Notes: generated from the sequence alone by a model not told the origin. DNA of 64,000 bases from JACRLW01 sp050181465 (GCA_050181465.1 JBFXDD010000004.1:128641-192640), one strand, 5' to 3'; positions 54,859 through 63,439 are shown, counted from the stretch's first letter. Made by a program: numbers and translations.

Positions 54859-55038
54859 CCCGGACTCTTCGTGAGCGTCGTCGCGAGATCGCCGCAGGTC
54901 GATGCCCGGCAAGGAGCTGCGTCGGTCGACGACCGAAGCGTAGCTGTAGCTACGCTGCCAGGGAGGAGCCGACGTAGCGACGAAGTCGGGCGCGAGATGT
55001 GGCGATCGCAGCAGACGTTCACGGAGAGTCCGGGCTAG
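54855..55038 (+). repeat. 184-bp palindromic repeat, copy 4 (tandem pair, right)
   Basis: Differs from copy 3 at about five positions by eye. It has the perfect central hairpin and the perfect right end TCCGGGCTAG. It ends one base before the subtilase ATG (55040), so the gene's ribosome-binding region, and possibly its promoter, lie within the element. Confidence 0.9.
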
Positions 55039-55039
55039 T

Positions 55040-57115
55040 ATGCGGAGCGGAGGTTTCCTCTTGCTCTCGAACAAACTCGTCCCTGCCGTCCTGACGGCAT
55101 CTCTTCTCGCCGGTGGTTTCCTCGCGGAGCGCTCGCCCGCACAGGCCACCAGTCCACGGGCCGCGTCCTCGCCCAGCGAGACCGCAGCCGCACAAGTCCG
55201 ACTCCTCGACGCGATTCGCGCCGAGCGCGCGCGGGCCTTCGTTGCGATCCCACAGGAGCGCGAGTTCTCCGGCCGCATGATCGTGCGGCCGCTGCAGCGC
55301 GACGCGCTCGCCGTTGCAGGTCTCGGCGCCGTTGCGGAAGCGATTCGCGCCGTCGCATTGCGTGAGATCGCGCGATTCGGCCCGCTTCGCCACATCGCAG
55401 CGACCGACGAGTATCTCGTCGACGTGCCTGCCGGCAGCGAAGCCGCCGTGGCCGCCGCACTGCTCGACACCTTCGCGTTCCAGTACGCGGAACCCGATTG
55501 GACTCTGTATCCCATCGGCTGCCCGAACGACCCGCTGTTCTCACAACAGTGGCACCACCAGGCCAATCGCATGCAGTCTTGCGACGGCTGGGACCTGCAC
55601 ACCGGCAATCCATCGGTCTCGGTCGGAATTTGCGACACCGGCGTGTTGACCACGCACGAAGACCTGCAGTTGCATCGACTCGAAGGCTACAACGCCGTCG
55701 ATCAGCGTTGGGAGTCGGCCGGCGGTGCGATCAGCCCCGTCCATCCGCACGGCACTCAGACGACCGGCTGTGCCGCCGCGAACGGCGACAACGGCAAGGG
55801 TGTCGCAGGTGTCGGCTGGAACCTCTCGCATCGGATGATGCGAGTCTCCAACGTGAGCACCGGCAGCGCTTCGCTGAGCGTGTTGCAGCACGCCGCGCGT
55901 ACGTCGATCGAGAGCGGCGACAAGGTCGCGAGCGTCAGCTACAGCGGTCCCGACAACAGCTCGAACCTCACCACCGCGACGTACATCAAGTCGATCGGCG
56001 GCCTGTTGGTGTGGGCCGCAGGCAACGACAACCGCAACCTGACCTTCGGCAATCGTGACAACGATGACCTGATCGTCGCGGGCGCGACCGACCAGAACGA
56101 CGCCAAAGCCTCGTTCTCCGCCTACGGCAACTTCGTCGATGTCGTCGCACCGGGCGTCGGTGTCGCGACGACGAACTCGAGCAGCACGACCAGCTACGCC
56201 GCCGTGAACGGCACCAGCTTCGCGTGCCCGCTGACCGCAGGTCTCTGTGCTCTGATCTGGTCGCGCAATCCCGGCCTTTCCCCGGATCAGGTCGAGGCCA
56301 TCCTCAAGGGCTCCAGTGACGACATCGGAGCGACCGGCGTCGACAGCACCTTCGGCTACGGCCGCATCAACGTCTTCGACGCGATGGTGCAAGCAGGCGG
56401 CGGCGGCGGCTCCGCCCCGGTGGCGAACTTCAGCGCGACACCGACGAGCGGAACCTCGCCGTTGACGGTCGTCTTCAGCGACCTGTCGAGCAACGCGCCC
56501 ACGAGCTGGAGCTGGAGCTTCGGCGACGGCGGTAACTCGACGGCGCAGAACCCGAGCCACGTCTACACCGCCGCGGGCATCTACACGGTCACCCTCACCG
56601 CCGCCAATGCGTTCGGCTCGGATGCCGAGACCAAGGTCGGCTACATCAATGTCACTGCGGGCGGCGGAGAAGTGCAGATCGCCTTCGACGGCTTCGAGAG
56701 CGGCAACTTCACGGGCGGGACCGGCTGGGCCGCGGGTTGGGCGGCATCGGGCGACGTCTCGCTGCTCACGTCCGGTGCCGCGACCGGCACGCGGGTCGCC
56801 AGACTGCGCCGCGGCAACGGCCTCCTGCGCCGGCAGGTGAATCTGAGCGGAGTGACCGGCGCCAAGCTGATCTTCAACGCCCGCTTCAACTCCTTCGAGA
56901 GTTCGGACACCCTCGCGGTCCGCTACAGCACCAACGGCTCGACGTTCACCACGCTGCGGACCTTCGTGAACGGTGAGGACGACAACGTCTATCGCCGTTA
57001 CGAGCTGCCATTGAGCAGCGTCTCGAGCACGGTCGTCATCGAGTTCGACGCCAACATGAGCGCGACGAACGACCAAGCCTACGTCGACGACGTCGAGGTC
57101 CGCGGCACCCGCTGA
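55040..57115 (+). CDS. Secreted subtilisin-family (S8) serine protease with PKD domain
   Basis: 691 residues. Signal-like start (LVPAVLTASLLAGGFLA), a propeptide-like part to about residue 150, then the peptidase: catalytic Asp199 (VGICDTGVLTTHEDL), His237 (HPHGTQTTGCAA) and Ser393 (NGTSFACPLTAG). A Gly-rich hinge leads to a PKD domain from about residue 458 (VANFSATPTSGTSPLTVVFSD ... WSFGDGG), and the last 140 residues form a beta-rich, Gly/Ser-rich module that may bind a surface or carbohydrate. The ATG lies one base after the repeat pair, so its 5' leader is repeat-derived. It is followed without a gap by the ankyrin gene. Confidence 0.9.
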   Translation: MRSGGFLLLSNKLVPAVLTASLLAGGFLAERSPAQATSPRAASSPSETAAAQVRLLDAIRAERARAFVAIPQEREFSGRMIVRPLQRDALAVAGLGAVAEAIRAVALREIARFGPLRHIAATDEYLVDVPAGSEAAVAAALLDTFAFQYAEPDWTLYPIGCPNDPLFSQQWHHQANRMQSCDGWDLHTGNPSVSVGICDTGVLTTHEDLQLHRLEGYNAVDQRWESAGGAISPVHPHGTQTTGCAAANGDNGKGVAGVGWNLSHRMMRVSNVSTGSASLSVLQHAARTSIESGDKVASVSYSGPDNSSNLTTATYIKSIGGLLVWAAGNDNRNLTFGNRDNDDLIVAGATDQNDAKASFSAYGNFVDVVAPGVGVATTNSSSTTSYAAVNGTSFACPLTAGLCALIWSRNPGLSPDQVEAILKGSSDDIGATGVDSTFGYGRINVFDAMVQAGGGGGSAPVANFSATPTSGTSPLTVVFSDLSSNAPTSWSWSFGDGGNSTAQNPSHVYTAAGIYTVTLTAANAFGSDAETKVGYINVTAGGGEVQIAFDGFESGNFTGGTGWAAGWAASGDVSLLTSGAATGTRVARLRRGNGLLRRQVNLSGVTGAKLIFNARFNSFESSDTLAVRYSTNGSTFTTLRTFVNGEDDNVYRRYELPLSSVSSTVVIEFDANMSATNDQAYVDDVEVRGTR

Positions 57116-57820
57116 ATGACTCCGCGAATCGAGCGCATCGCTGCGGGTCGCACCGACCTCGTCTTCGAGTTGGACGACGCCGCGCTGCGCTCGGCGATCG
57201 ACGGCGCACCGCCGATCCGGTGGTGCGCCTACTACGGCGACGTCAGCGCGCTCCGTCATCTGTTGTCGCGCGGCGTCGACCTGCTCGATCTCGGCGACAA
57301 CCTCGATCTCTCCGGCGCGGCGTTTCACGGCCATTGGCGGCTGTGCGCCTTCCTTCTCGAGCGCGGTGCCGATCCGCACTCGGCGGACCCGCGGACCGGA
57401 GAGACTCCGCTACACGCAGCGCTCTCGGTTCCTGGTCGTCCGCGTCACGGGAAGGCCGCAAGGGTCTTGATCGCAGCCGGCGCCGATCCGAATCGCCGCT
57501 GCGCGATCGGTGCGGAAACCGGCTCCTTCATGCGCGACGCTCGCACGCGCGGCGAGACGCCGTTGCACCGCGCCGCCGCGTTCGCGAGCGCGGCCACCAT
57601 CGAAGGCCTGATCGCGGCGGGCGGCGATCTCACCGCGGTCGACGCGCACGGGGACACGCCCTTGAGCTGGGGCAGTTGGCATTGCCGCCCCGATGCCGTC
57701 TTGAAGCTGCTCTGCCACGGTCCTCATCGAATCCACCCCGCGCGCGATTCCCGCGCCGACCACGGTCACGGCGTCAGCGCCATGGACGAGAACCTCGATG
57801 GCCAACCCACGGTCGACTGA
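57116..57820 (+). CDS. Ankyrin-repeat protein
   Basis: 234 residues. About five ankyrin repeats can be read, for example GDVSALRHLLSRGVDLLDLGD, GHWRLCAFLLERGADPHSADPRTGETPLHAAL, GKAARVLIAAGADPNRRC and RGETPLHRAAAFASAATIEGLIAAGGDLTAVDAHGDTPL. No signal peptide, so probably cytoplasmic and protein-binding. ATG begins directly after the TGA of the subtilase. Its C-terminus overlaps the next gene by 23 bp. Confidence 0.85.
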   Translation: MTPRIERIAAGRTDLVFELDDAALRSAIDGAPPIRWCAYYGDVSALRHLLSRGVDLLDLGDNLDLSGAAFHGHWRLCAFLLERGADPHSADPRTGETPLHAALSVPGRPRHGKAARVLIAAGADPNRRCAIGAETGSFMRDARTRGETPLHRAAAFASAATIEGLIAAGGDLTAVDAHGDTPLSWGSWHCRPDAVLKLLCHGPHRIHPARDSRADHGHGVSAMDENLDGQPTVD

Positions 57821-58793
57821 ACACCTTCGCATCGTCGTTCGCCGCACCGGCGGGCCGGAGGCGCTCGAACTGGAAACGATTGCCACCGCTTCGCCCGGAC
57901 CCGACGAGATCGCCGTGCGCGTTCGCGCCGTCGGCGTGAACTTCATCGACACCTACCACCGCAGTGGGCTGTACCCCTTGGCACTGCCGACCGGGATCGG
58001 CGGAGAGGCCGTCGGGGAAGTGACCGCGATCGGTGATCGGGTCGCCGAACTGCGCCCGGGCGACCGCGTCGCGCTCTACGGCGGACCGCCCGGCACCTAT
58101 GCCGAACACATCGTACGACCGGCGCACACCGCGGTTCACGTGCCGGTCGATCTGGACGACCAGCTCGTCGCCGCGGCATTCCTCAAGGGCCTGACGGCGG
58201 AATACCTCGTGCGCCGATGTCGACCGGTGCGGGAAGGCGATCGCGTGCTGTTCCATGCCGCCGCCGGCGGCGTCGGCTCCATCGCAGTGCAGTGGCTTCG
58301 TATCCTCGGCGCACGGGTCATGGGGACGGTCGGCAGCGAGAACAAGGCGGAGCTCGCTCGCGAACTCGGCTGCGAGGAGGTGGTCGTGACGTCGCGGGAC
58401 GACTTCGTGGCGCGCGCGCGCGAGTGGACCGACGGGCGCGGCGTCGACGTCGTCTTCGACTCGGTCGGGCGCGCCACCTTCGAGGGCTCGCTCGATTGCC
58501 TGAGGCCGCGCGGCATGCTCGTCAGCTTCGGCAACTCGTCGGGCAAACCGCCGCCGGTCGATCCCATGCTGCTCGCGAAGAAGGGATCGCTCTTCCTCAC
58601 CCGGCCGTCGCTGCACGACTACGTCCACGATCGCGCCGAATACCTGGCCGCCGCCGAAGCTCTCTTCGAACTGCTCCGCTCGCGACGCATCGCCGTCGCC
58701 GACCCGCTCCGCTTCCCCCTGCGCGAAGCTGCCGCCGCCCACCGCGCCATCGAGAGCCGCGCGACCACCGGGTCGATCGTCCTGATCCCCTGA
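57798..58793 (+). CDS. NADPH:quinone oxidoreductase (QorA-type, zinc-free MDR)
   Basis: 331 residues. GVNFIDTYHRSGLYPLALPTGIGGEAVG is the QOR signature, and the NADPH site is HAAAGGVGSIAVQWLRILGARVMGTVGS. No structural zinc cysteines, as expected for quinone reductases of the medium-chain dehydrogenase family. It reduces quinones or related enones with NADPH. The start overlaps the ankyrin gene. Confidence 0.9.
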   Translation: MANPRSTEHLRIVVRRTGGPEALELETIATASPGPDEIAVRVRAVGVNFIDTYHRSGLYPLALPTGIGGEAVGEVTAIGDRVAELRPGDRVALYGGPPGTYAEHIVRPAHTAVHVPVDLDDQLVAAAFLKGLTAEYLVRRCRPVREGDRVLFHAAAGGVGSIAVQWLRILGARVMGTVGSENKAELARELGCEEVVVTSRDDFVARAREWTDGRGVDVVFDSVGRATFEGSLDCLRPRGMLVSFGNSSGKPPPVDPMLLAKKGSLFLTRPSLHDYVHDRAEYLAAAEALFELLRSRRIAVADPLRFPLREAAAAHRAIESRATTGSIVLIP

Positions 58794-58871
58794 CTGCCCA
58801 GACCCGAAGGCCGGCGCGATTCCCGCCGGACTCGCGGATTTCTCCTCCGCCGGCGCCAGGCCCCGACGGTC

Positions 58872-58917
58872 CATGGCTTGTCCCCTTTCCAACCACTCAA
58901 CCAAAGGACAAGCCATG
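58872..58917 (+). promoter_or_regulatory. Inverted repeat that can hide the start codon and ribosome-binding site of the next gene
   Basis: CATGGCTTGTCC (58872-58883) and GGACAAGCCATG (58906-58917) are perfect 12-bp complements around a 22-nt loop. The right arm contains GGA of the AAAGGA ribosome-binding site and the ATG at 58915. The hairpin would block translation of the 58915 gene, as in an RNA thermometer or a protein-controlled leader. Confidence 0.6.
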
Positions 58918-59709
58918 TTCCGCTCCACGACCTTCGCCCTCTGCCTCCTCGCCGGACTCGCCAGCGCGCAGAACTGCCGCCCGACCATCACGCAGGCCAC
59001 CACCCTCAACCGCGGCTGGTTCTGCTCCACCATCACCTACACCTACACCGTCTGCAATCCGGCGAACTGCGTGCTGCCGATCGCGCGCTTCTGCGTCGAC
59101 TTCCCCGCCGGCACCTCCCAGTTGGACGGCAACTCCATCGACTCGCCCGACAACTGGCAAGGTGCCGTCGACGGCGCCGGCAACCGCGTGTGCTGGAACG
59201 CCGTCGCCCGCGCCAGCCAGATCCAGCCCGGGCAGTGCAAGAGCTTCTCGATCACGACCAACTGCAATCCCAACCGCATCGAAGGCATCCAGTCCGCCGA
59301 CTTCTGGGCCGAGTTCGGTGTGCCGATCGCCCAGCGAATCCAGACCGGCTTCGTGCTCGCCGGCGCGCACCGCAACTTCGTCGCGGGCGATCCCGTCGCC
59401 ATGCTGGGTTCGAACTACCTCGTGCACGTCACCAACCCCACCGACCCGATGGGCATGGACTTCGTCCTCGCAAGTCCCTTCCGATCGTTGACGGGTCTCC
59501 ACCTGCCGGGGCTCGGCGAGCTCTACCTCGATCCGATCCTGATCCTGCCGCTCGGTCCGGTCCAGCTCGGCCCCACCGGTCAAGGCCAACTCGCTCTGCC
59601 GATCCCGCCCGATCCCAGCCTCAGCGGTGCGCAGCTTGCCCTGCAGGCAATCACGTTCTCGCCGCAGGCGCCGCGACTGAGCTCCGACGCGGTGGTGACG
59701 GTCCGCTGA
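58915..59709 (+). CDS. Secreted cysteine-containing protein of unknown function
   Basis: 264 residues from ATG 58915, with AAAGGA upstream. Signal peptide MFRSTTFALCLLAGLASAQ. The mature N-terminal 100 residues hold eight cysteines (NCRPT, WFCS, VCNPANCVL, RFCVD, VCWN, QCKS, NCNP) and look like a disulfide-rich beta-domain; the C-terminal part (DPILILPLGPVQLGPTGQG ... LALQAITFSPQAPRLSSDAVVTVR) has an ending style common in exported Planctomycetota proteins. Function unknown. ATG 58873 is in frame but lies within the upstream hairpin arm. Confidence 0.7.
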   Translation: MFRSTTFALCLLAGLASAQNCRPTITQATTLNRGWFCSTITYTYTVCNPANCVLPIARFCVDFPAGTSQLDGNSIDSPDNWQGAVDGAGNRVCWNAVARASQIQPGQCKSFSITTNCNPNRIEGIQSADFWAEFGVPIAQRIQTGFVLAGAHRNFVAGDPVAMLGSNYLVHVTNPTDPMGMDFVLASPFRSLTGLHLPGLGELYLDPILILPLGPVQLGPTGQGQLALPIPPDPSLSGAQLALQAITFSPQAPRLSSDAVVTVR

Positions 59710-59727
59710 GACGCGGCGGCGCGCGGT

Positions 59728-60534
59728 TCACCGCCGCGGCGCCGCACGCAGATGCGAGAGCCCGCCGTCGACGTGGAGGACCTCGCCGCTCAACCAGGAG
59801 TTGGCGGAGTCGAGCAACCAGGCGATCGCCGCCGCGATGTCGGCCGGCTCGCCGATGCGACCGAGCGGATGCATCGACTCCGAGGCTGCGAGTGCCGCGG
59901 CGTTGCCGGTGATCGCCGCAGCCAACGGCGTCCGCACGAGCCCGGGCGCGACCGCGCAGAAGCGCAGGCCACGCGCCGCGTAGGTCGCCGCGGCGGAACG
60001 CACGAGACCCTCGATCCCGGCCTTGGCAGCGGCGATCGCCTCGTGGTTCGGCATGCCGACAGTCGCCGCCGCCGAGGAACAGAAGACCACGGCACCACCG
60101 TTGCGCATCGTCTTGGCCGCGGCCCGGGCAACACGGAAGGCACTGCCGAGGTTGAGGTCGAGCACGTCGGCGAAGTCCGCGTCACTGGTGAGATGCACCG
60201 GCCGCAGCAAGATGCTGCCGACACACAGCGCCACCCCGTGCAACTTGCCGTCAGAGCGCTGCATCGCCGCAGCCAACGCGGTATCGACCTGCTCCGTCGA
60301 GCGCACATCGCACTCGAGGAACGGGCAGTGGGCCGACAACCCCGCCGCCTCGAGCCGCTCCGGACTCCGACCGGCGGCGAAGACCTGCGCCCCGCTCGCC
60401 AACAAGCGCCGCGCCAACGCGGAGCCGATCCCGCCGCTGCCGCCGAGGATCAGATAGGAGGGGACCGACGAGGATGGCTCTGCGCTCACGTCCGCGGACT
60501 TCGCGCCGAATCGAGCCGCGGATTCCCCGCCCAT
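59728..60534 (-). CDS. Short-chain dehydrogenase/reductase (SDR)
   Basis: 268 residues. The Rossmann dinucleotide motif is LGGSGGIGSALARRL, with CSSAAATVGMPNHEAIAAAKAG in the active-site region: catalytic Ser in CSSAA; the YxxxK tyrosine position reads HEAIAAAK, so Tyr is replaced by His while Lys is kept. C-terminal EVLHVDGGLSHL matches the classical SDR ending. The Tyr-to-His change may mean altered or lost activity. Start at ATG 60534 is uncertain; GTG 60489 would begin nearer the core. It is divergent from the DUF6435 gene. Confidence 0.8.
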   Translation of the reverse strand: MGGESAARFGAKSADVSAEPSSSVPSYLILGGSGGIGSALARRLLASGAQVFAAGRSPERLEAAGLSAHCPFLECDVRSTEQVDTALAAAMQRSDGKLHGVALCVGSILLRPVHLTSDADFADVLDLNLGSAFRVARAAAKTMRNGGAVVFCSSAAATVGMPNHEAIAAAKAGIEGLVRSAAATYAARGLRFCAVAPGLVRTPLAAAITGNAAALAASESMHPLGRIGEPADIAAAIAWLLDSANSWLSGEVLHVDGGLSHLRAAPRR

Positions 60535-60571
60535 CGAAACCGCGGGCCGGCCCGCTGCGAAGTCCCGCTCG

Positions 60572-60748
60572 ATGTTCGGTTTCCTCCGCAAGAGCCCCCT
60601 GAAGTCCCTCGAACTCGAATACCGCCGCCTGCTCGAGGCCGCTCGCGATCTGCAACGCAACGGCGACATCGTCGGCTTCGCGGCCAAGTCCAAGGAAGCC
60701 GAGGAGATCGCGCAGAAGATCGACGCCTTGCGCGCGGCCAGTCGATGA
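60572..60748 (+). CDS. DUF6435 small protein
   Basis: 58 residues: MFGFLRKSPLKSLELEYRRL followed by a helical stretch with QRNGDI and ending KIDALRAASR. It matches the small DUF6435 family (MFGxFKxDPxKKLxKxYxxLLExAxxxQRNGDI pattern), of unknown function. The stop overlaps the start of the next gene (ATGA). Confidence 0.75.
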   Translation: MFGFLRKSPLKSLELEYRRLLEAARDLQRNGDIVGFAAKSKEAEEIAQKIDALRAASR

Positions 60749-61149
60749 GCCCGGCTCGACCGTCCCGGTGGCTGGTCGCCGCCGCGATCTACAACTTGGT
60801 CTGGGGTGGTTTCGTCGTGCTGTTTCCGCTGGCCGCCTTCGAACTCGCGGAGATGGCGCCGCCGCGCTACCCGTCGATCTGGCAGTGTGTCGGCATGATC
60901 GTCGGCGTTTACGGTGTCGGCTACGCGATCGCTTCTCGCGATCCTATTCGGCACTGGCCGATCGTCTTGGTCGGACTGCTTGGCAAGATCTTCGGACCCA
61001 TCGGGTTCCTCTGGGCCGCCTCGAGCAGTGAACTGCCCTGGCGGCTGGGCTGGACGATCCTCACGAACGACCTGCTCTGGTGGCCGGCCTTCGCTGCCTT
61101 GCTGTGGCGGGCGTGGCAGGCAGAGCGCATGACCGACGACACCGCGTGA
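60745..61149 (+). CDS. Four-helix membrane protein of unknown function
   Basis: 134 residues with about four membrane segments (LVAAAIYNLVWGGFVVLFPL, VGMIVGVYGVGYAIA, WPIVLVGLLGKIFGPIGFLW, LLWWPAFAALLWRAW). GLLGKIFGPIGF occurs in a conserved family of small membrane proteins. It is coupled to DUF6435 upstream (ATGA) and to the next gene (GTGA). Confidence 0.75.
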   Translation: MSPARPSRWLVAAAIYNLVWGGFVVLFPLAAFELAEMAPPRYPSIWQCVGMIVGVYGVGYAIASRDPIRHWPIVLVGLLGKIFGPIGFLWAASSSELPWRLGWTILTNDLLWWPAFAALLWRAWQAERMTDDTA

Positions 61150-61601
61150 ACTGGGATCTCATCGTCGCCGTCGTGCACGCCTTGACCGCCGCCGCGCTGG
61201 CGGGGCTCTGCTGGTTCGTTCAGGTCGTTCACTACCCGTTGTTCGCCGTGGTCGGGGCGGACCGCTTCCTCGCCTACGAGCGCGAGCACGTGCGACGCAC
61301 CGGCTGGGTGGTCGCGCCGCTGATGCTGGCGGAGGCGGCGAGTGCCGCGTGGTTGTTCGCTCGCGAAGATGCAGCGGGCACTCGCGATCGCATCGACCTC
61401 GGAATGCTCCTGCTCGCGGTCGTCTGGCTCTCCACCTTCTGCCTGCAGGTTCCGATGCATCGCCGGCTCGAAAGCGGCTTCGATGCGGCGGCGCAACGAC
61501 GCCTCGTCCGCACGAACTGGATTCGCACGATCGCCTGGACGGTACGTGCGGTGCTGGCCGTCTCGATCCTGCTCGCCCTCGGGCGAACTCACTCGTGGTG
61601 A
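61146..61601 (+). CDS. Small membrane protein of unknown function
   Basis: 151 residues, GTG start at 61146 overlapping the previous stop. Four hydrophobic segments, with LCWFVQVVHYPLFAVVG, YEREHVRRTGWVVAPLM and CLQVPMHRRLESGFD, resembling the conserved four-helix 'DUF1772-like' or related membrane family. Its 3' end overlaps the convergent rlmH by 13 bp. Confidence 0.7.
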   Translation: MNWDLIVAVVHALTAAALAGLCWFVQVVHYPLFAVVGADRFLAYEREHVRRTGWVVAPLMLAEAASAAWLFAREDAAGTRDRIDLGMLLLAVVWLSTFCLQVPMHRRLESGFDAAAQRRLVRTNWIRTIAWTVRAVLAVSILLALGRTHSW

Positions 61602-62008
61602 TAGGGATGCCCGGCCAGGATCGTGCCGGCGCGATAGAGCTGCTCGACCAGAAGCACTGCGGCGAGTCGGTGCGGCAGGGTCAGTCGTGAGAGCGCGAGC
61701 ACGCGGTCGGCCCCGTCGCGAACGCTCGGCGCGAAACCGTGTGCATCGCCGATGAGGAAGTCCACTTGGCGTACACCACCGTCGCGCCACTTCCGAAGCC
61801 ACGCCGCCAACTGCGGACTCTCGATCTGCTCGCCCCGCTCGTCGAGAACCACCCGCGGCTGGATGGAGCGCTCGATCGCCGATTCGGCATCACGCATCAC
61901 GACGACCTCGATCGGCAGGAACGCGCGTGACCGTCGCACGAACTCGTCGACGTAGCGCTCCAGTCCCTCGTCGCGCAGTTTGCCGATGGTGAGAATGCGA
62001 AGTTTCAT
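61589..62008 (-). CDS. rlmH: 23S rRNA pseudouridine1915 N3-methyltransferase RlmH
   Basis: 139 residues. A SPOUT methyltransferase, with MKLRILTIGKLRDEGLE at the start and FLIGDAHGFAPSVRDGADRVLALSRLTLPH plus VLLVEQLYRAGTILAGHPYHHE at the C-terminus, the family's trefoil-knot SAM site. The usual FxIGGxxG reads FLIGDAHG here. Start ATG 62008 is the family-typical one. Confidence 0.92.
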   Translation of the reverse strand: MKLRILTIGKLRDEGLERYVDEFVRRSRAFLPIEVVVMRDAESAIERSIQPRVVLDERGEQIESPQLAAWLRKWRDGGVRQVDFLIGDAHGFAPSVRDGADRVLALSRLTLPHRLAAVLLVEQLYRAGTILAGHPYHHE

Positions 62009-62087
62009 GTCGGAGGAAGAAGCGAATCGCCCGATCGCCAAGTCGGAACCCGACTACACCTCGTTCGATCGACTGCCGGACGCCGTC

Positions 62088-63362
62088 TCAACGCAGAACG
62101 CGGAAGCCGAGGTACTCGACCTCGTGCTCGACAGCGACCTTTCGCAGTCCGTCGACCCGATTGAACAATCCATCGAACGGAGTGAGGGCCATGCGACGAC
62201 GAAGTCGCGCCTGATGCTGGCTTCGACCGCGACGGTCTTCGAGCTCCGTGCGATCGAAGAACTGGAATCCGGCTCCCTGGGCCGCTTCGACTGCGGCATC
62301 CAGGCTGCTCGACTCGTCACATCGAAGGTAGAAGAGATAGTCGCACTCCTCATCCAGTTCAGCGCCCTCACCACGCGCGTGCGCGACGTCCTGCAGTACC
62401 GAGCCTTCGAAGCTCGCCCGCTGCTGCGCATCGAAGGCGCGTTGGAGATCCTCGGCGGTCAGGGCCGGGGCGGACCCAGCGTCCGCCGCCGCCAGGGTGC
62501 GCGCGATCACTCGCTGCAGAGGTTGCAGCAGGTTCATGTGATTCGCGCCTTCGATCGTGACGAACTGGAGCCGCGGATTCTTCGACGCATCTCGGAGCGC
62601 TTCCAGGTTGGTGAGATTGCCCTGATCGCCTTCGATCACGAAGGTCGGGGTCTTGATCTGATCGAGCCAATGAATCGGTGCGCGGAGTCGGCTCTCCGCT
62701 TCGTCGGTCACGTCGAACGCCAACTGAGACCCGCCGTAGGCGACCGGGTCTTCGACGGGACCGAAGCTGATCACCGCGCGGAACGCATCGGTGCTCGCCG
62801 CCGCGAGCAGCACGAGCGTGCCGCCGGTGCTGTGGCCACCCAGGTAGATGCGGGCCGGATCGACGAGCCCGCTCTTCGCGAGGTAGTCGCGGGCCGCGAG
62901 CAAGTCGTCGACTTCGCCGAGAAACGACTCCTGCCGACCGGGATTGCCGTTCGCGCCGCGAAAGGTGGGATACATCATCACCATGCCGGCGAGTCGATAC
63001 TGCTTCGCAGAGGGATCTTGCTCGTGCGACAGCGGCACCCACGCCGCCGCATCGATGCCGCCCGGTGGAAACCCGCCGGTGACCCAGATCATCCCCGCCG
63101 GTTTGCCGGACTTCGGCACGGAGTCGGGAGTCCCGATCCACGCCGACATCCGACCGAGCGACGTCGGATACTCGATCTTTCGAAACGGTGCGACCGGTTC
63201 CGCGAGCGGTTCGGTCTCTCCTTGACTGCCGGCTGGCTTGGTTTGGAACTTCCGCCGTGCCTCGACGAGCGTGGACTGCGCGTGCAACCCACCGAAGGAG
63301 ACGGCGACCGCAGCGATCCAGAACGCAGCGGCCCCAAGACGTCGAACAAGAATCATGGACAT
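62088..63362 (-). CDS. Exported alpha/beta hydrolase
   Basis: 424 residues. Signal peptide (LVRRLGAAAFWIAAVAVSFGGLHA). The hydrolase fold shows the nucleophile elbow GGHSTGG, acid in FVIEGDQGN and base His in IEGANHMNLL, similar to S9-type peptidases and dienelactone-hydrolase relatives. The C-terminal 100 residues are less typical and may be an added domain. It probably acts outside the cytoplasm on an ester or peptide. Confidence 0.82.
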   Translation of the reverse strand: MSMILVRRLGAAAFWIAAVAVSFGGLHAQSTLVEARRKFQTKPAGSQGETEPLAEPVAPFRKIEYPTSLGRMSAWIGTPDSVPKSGKPAGMIWVTGGFPPGGIDAAAWVPLSHEQDPSAKQYRLAGMVMMYPTFRGANGNPGRQESFLGEVDDLLAARDYLAKSGLVDPARIYLGGHSTGGTLVLLAAASTDAFRAVISFGPVEDPVAYGGSQLAFDVTDEAESRLRAPIHWLDQIKTPTFVIEGDQGNLTNLEALRDASKNPRLQFVTIEGANHMNLLQPLQRVIARTLAAADAGSAPALTAEDLQRAFDAQQRASFEGSVLQDVAHARGEGAELDEECDYLFYLRCDESSSLDAAVEAAQGAGFQFFDRTELEDRRGRSQHQARLRRRMALTPFDGLFNRVDGLRKVAVEHEVEYLGFRVLR

Positions 63363-63439
63363 GCGAAGTCGAGAGTGTCGCCGTCGACGTGACGTCCGGG
63401 CAACGATGCCGCGGGAATCGTGCGCACATGGCCCTGCGT

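Noticed and set aside
54675..55038. CRISPR array or tandem gene repeat
   Set aside because: Only two units of 184 bp with no spacers and no cas genes; the same unit occurs singly and inverted elsewhere.
52483..55653. A 1056-residue protein through the repeats and sulfotransferase
   Set aside because: The part before residue 459 is translation of the two repeats and the antisense of the subtilase; the sulfotransferase starts at 54279.
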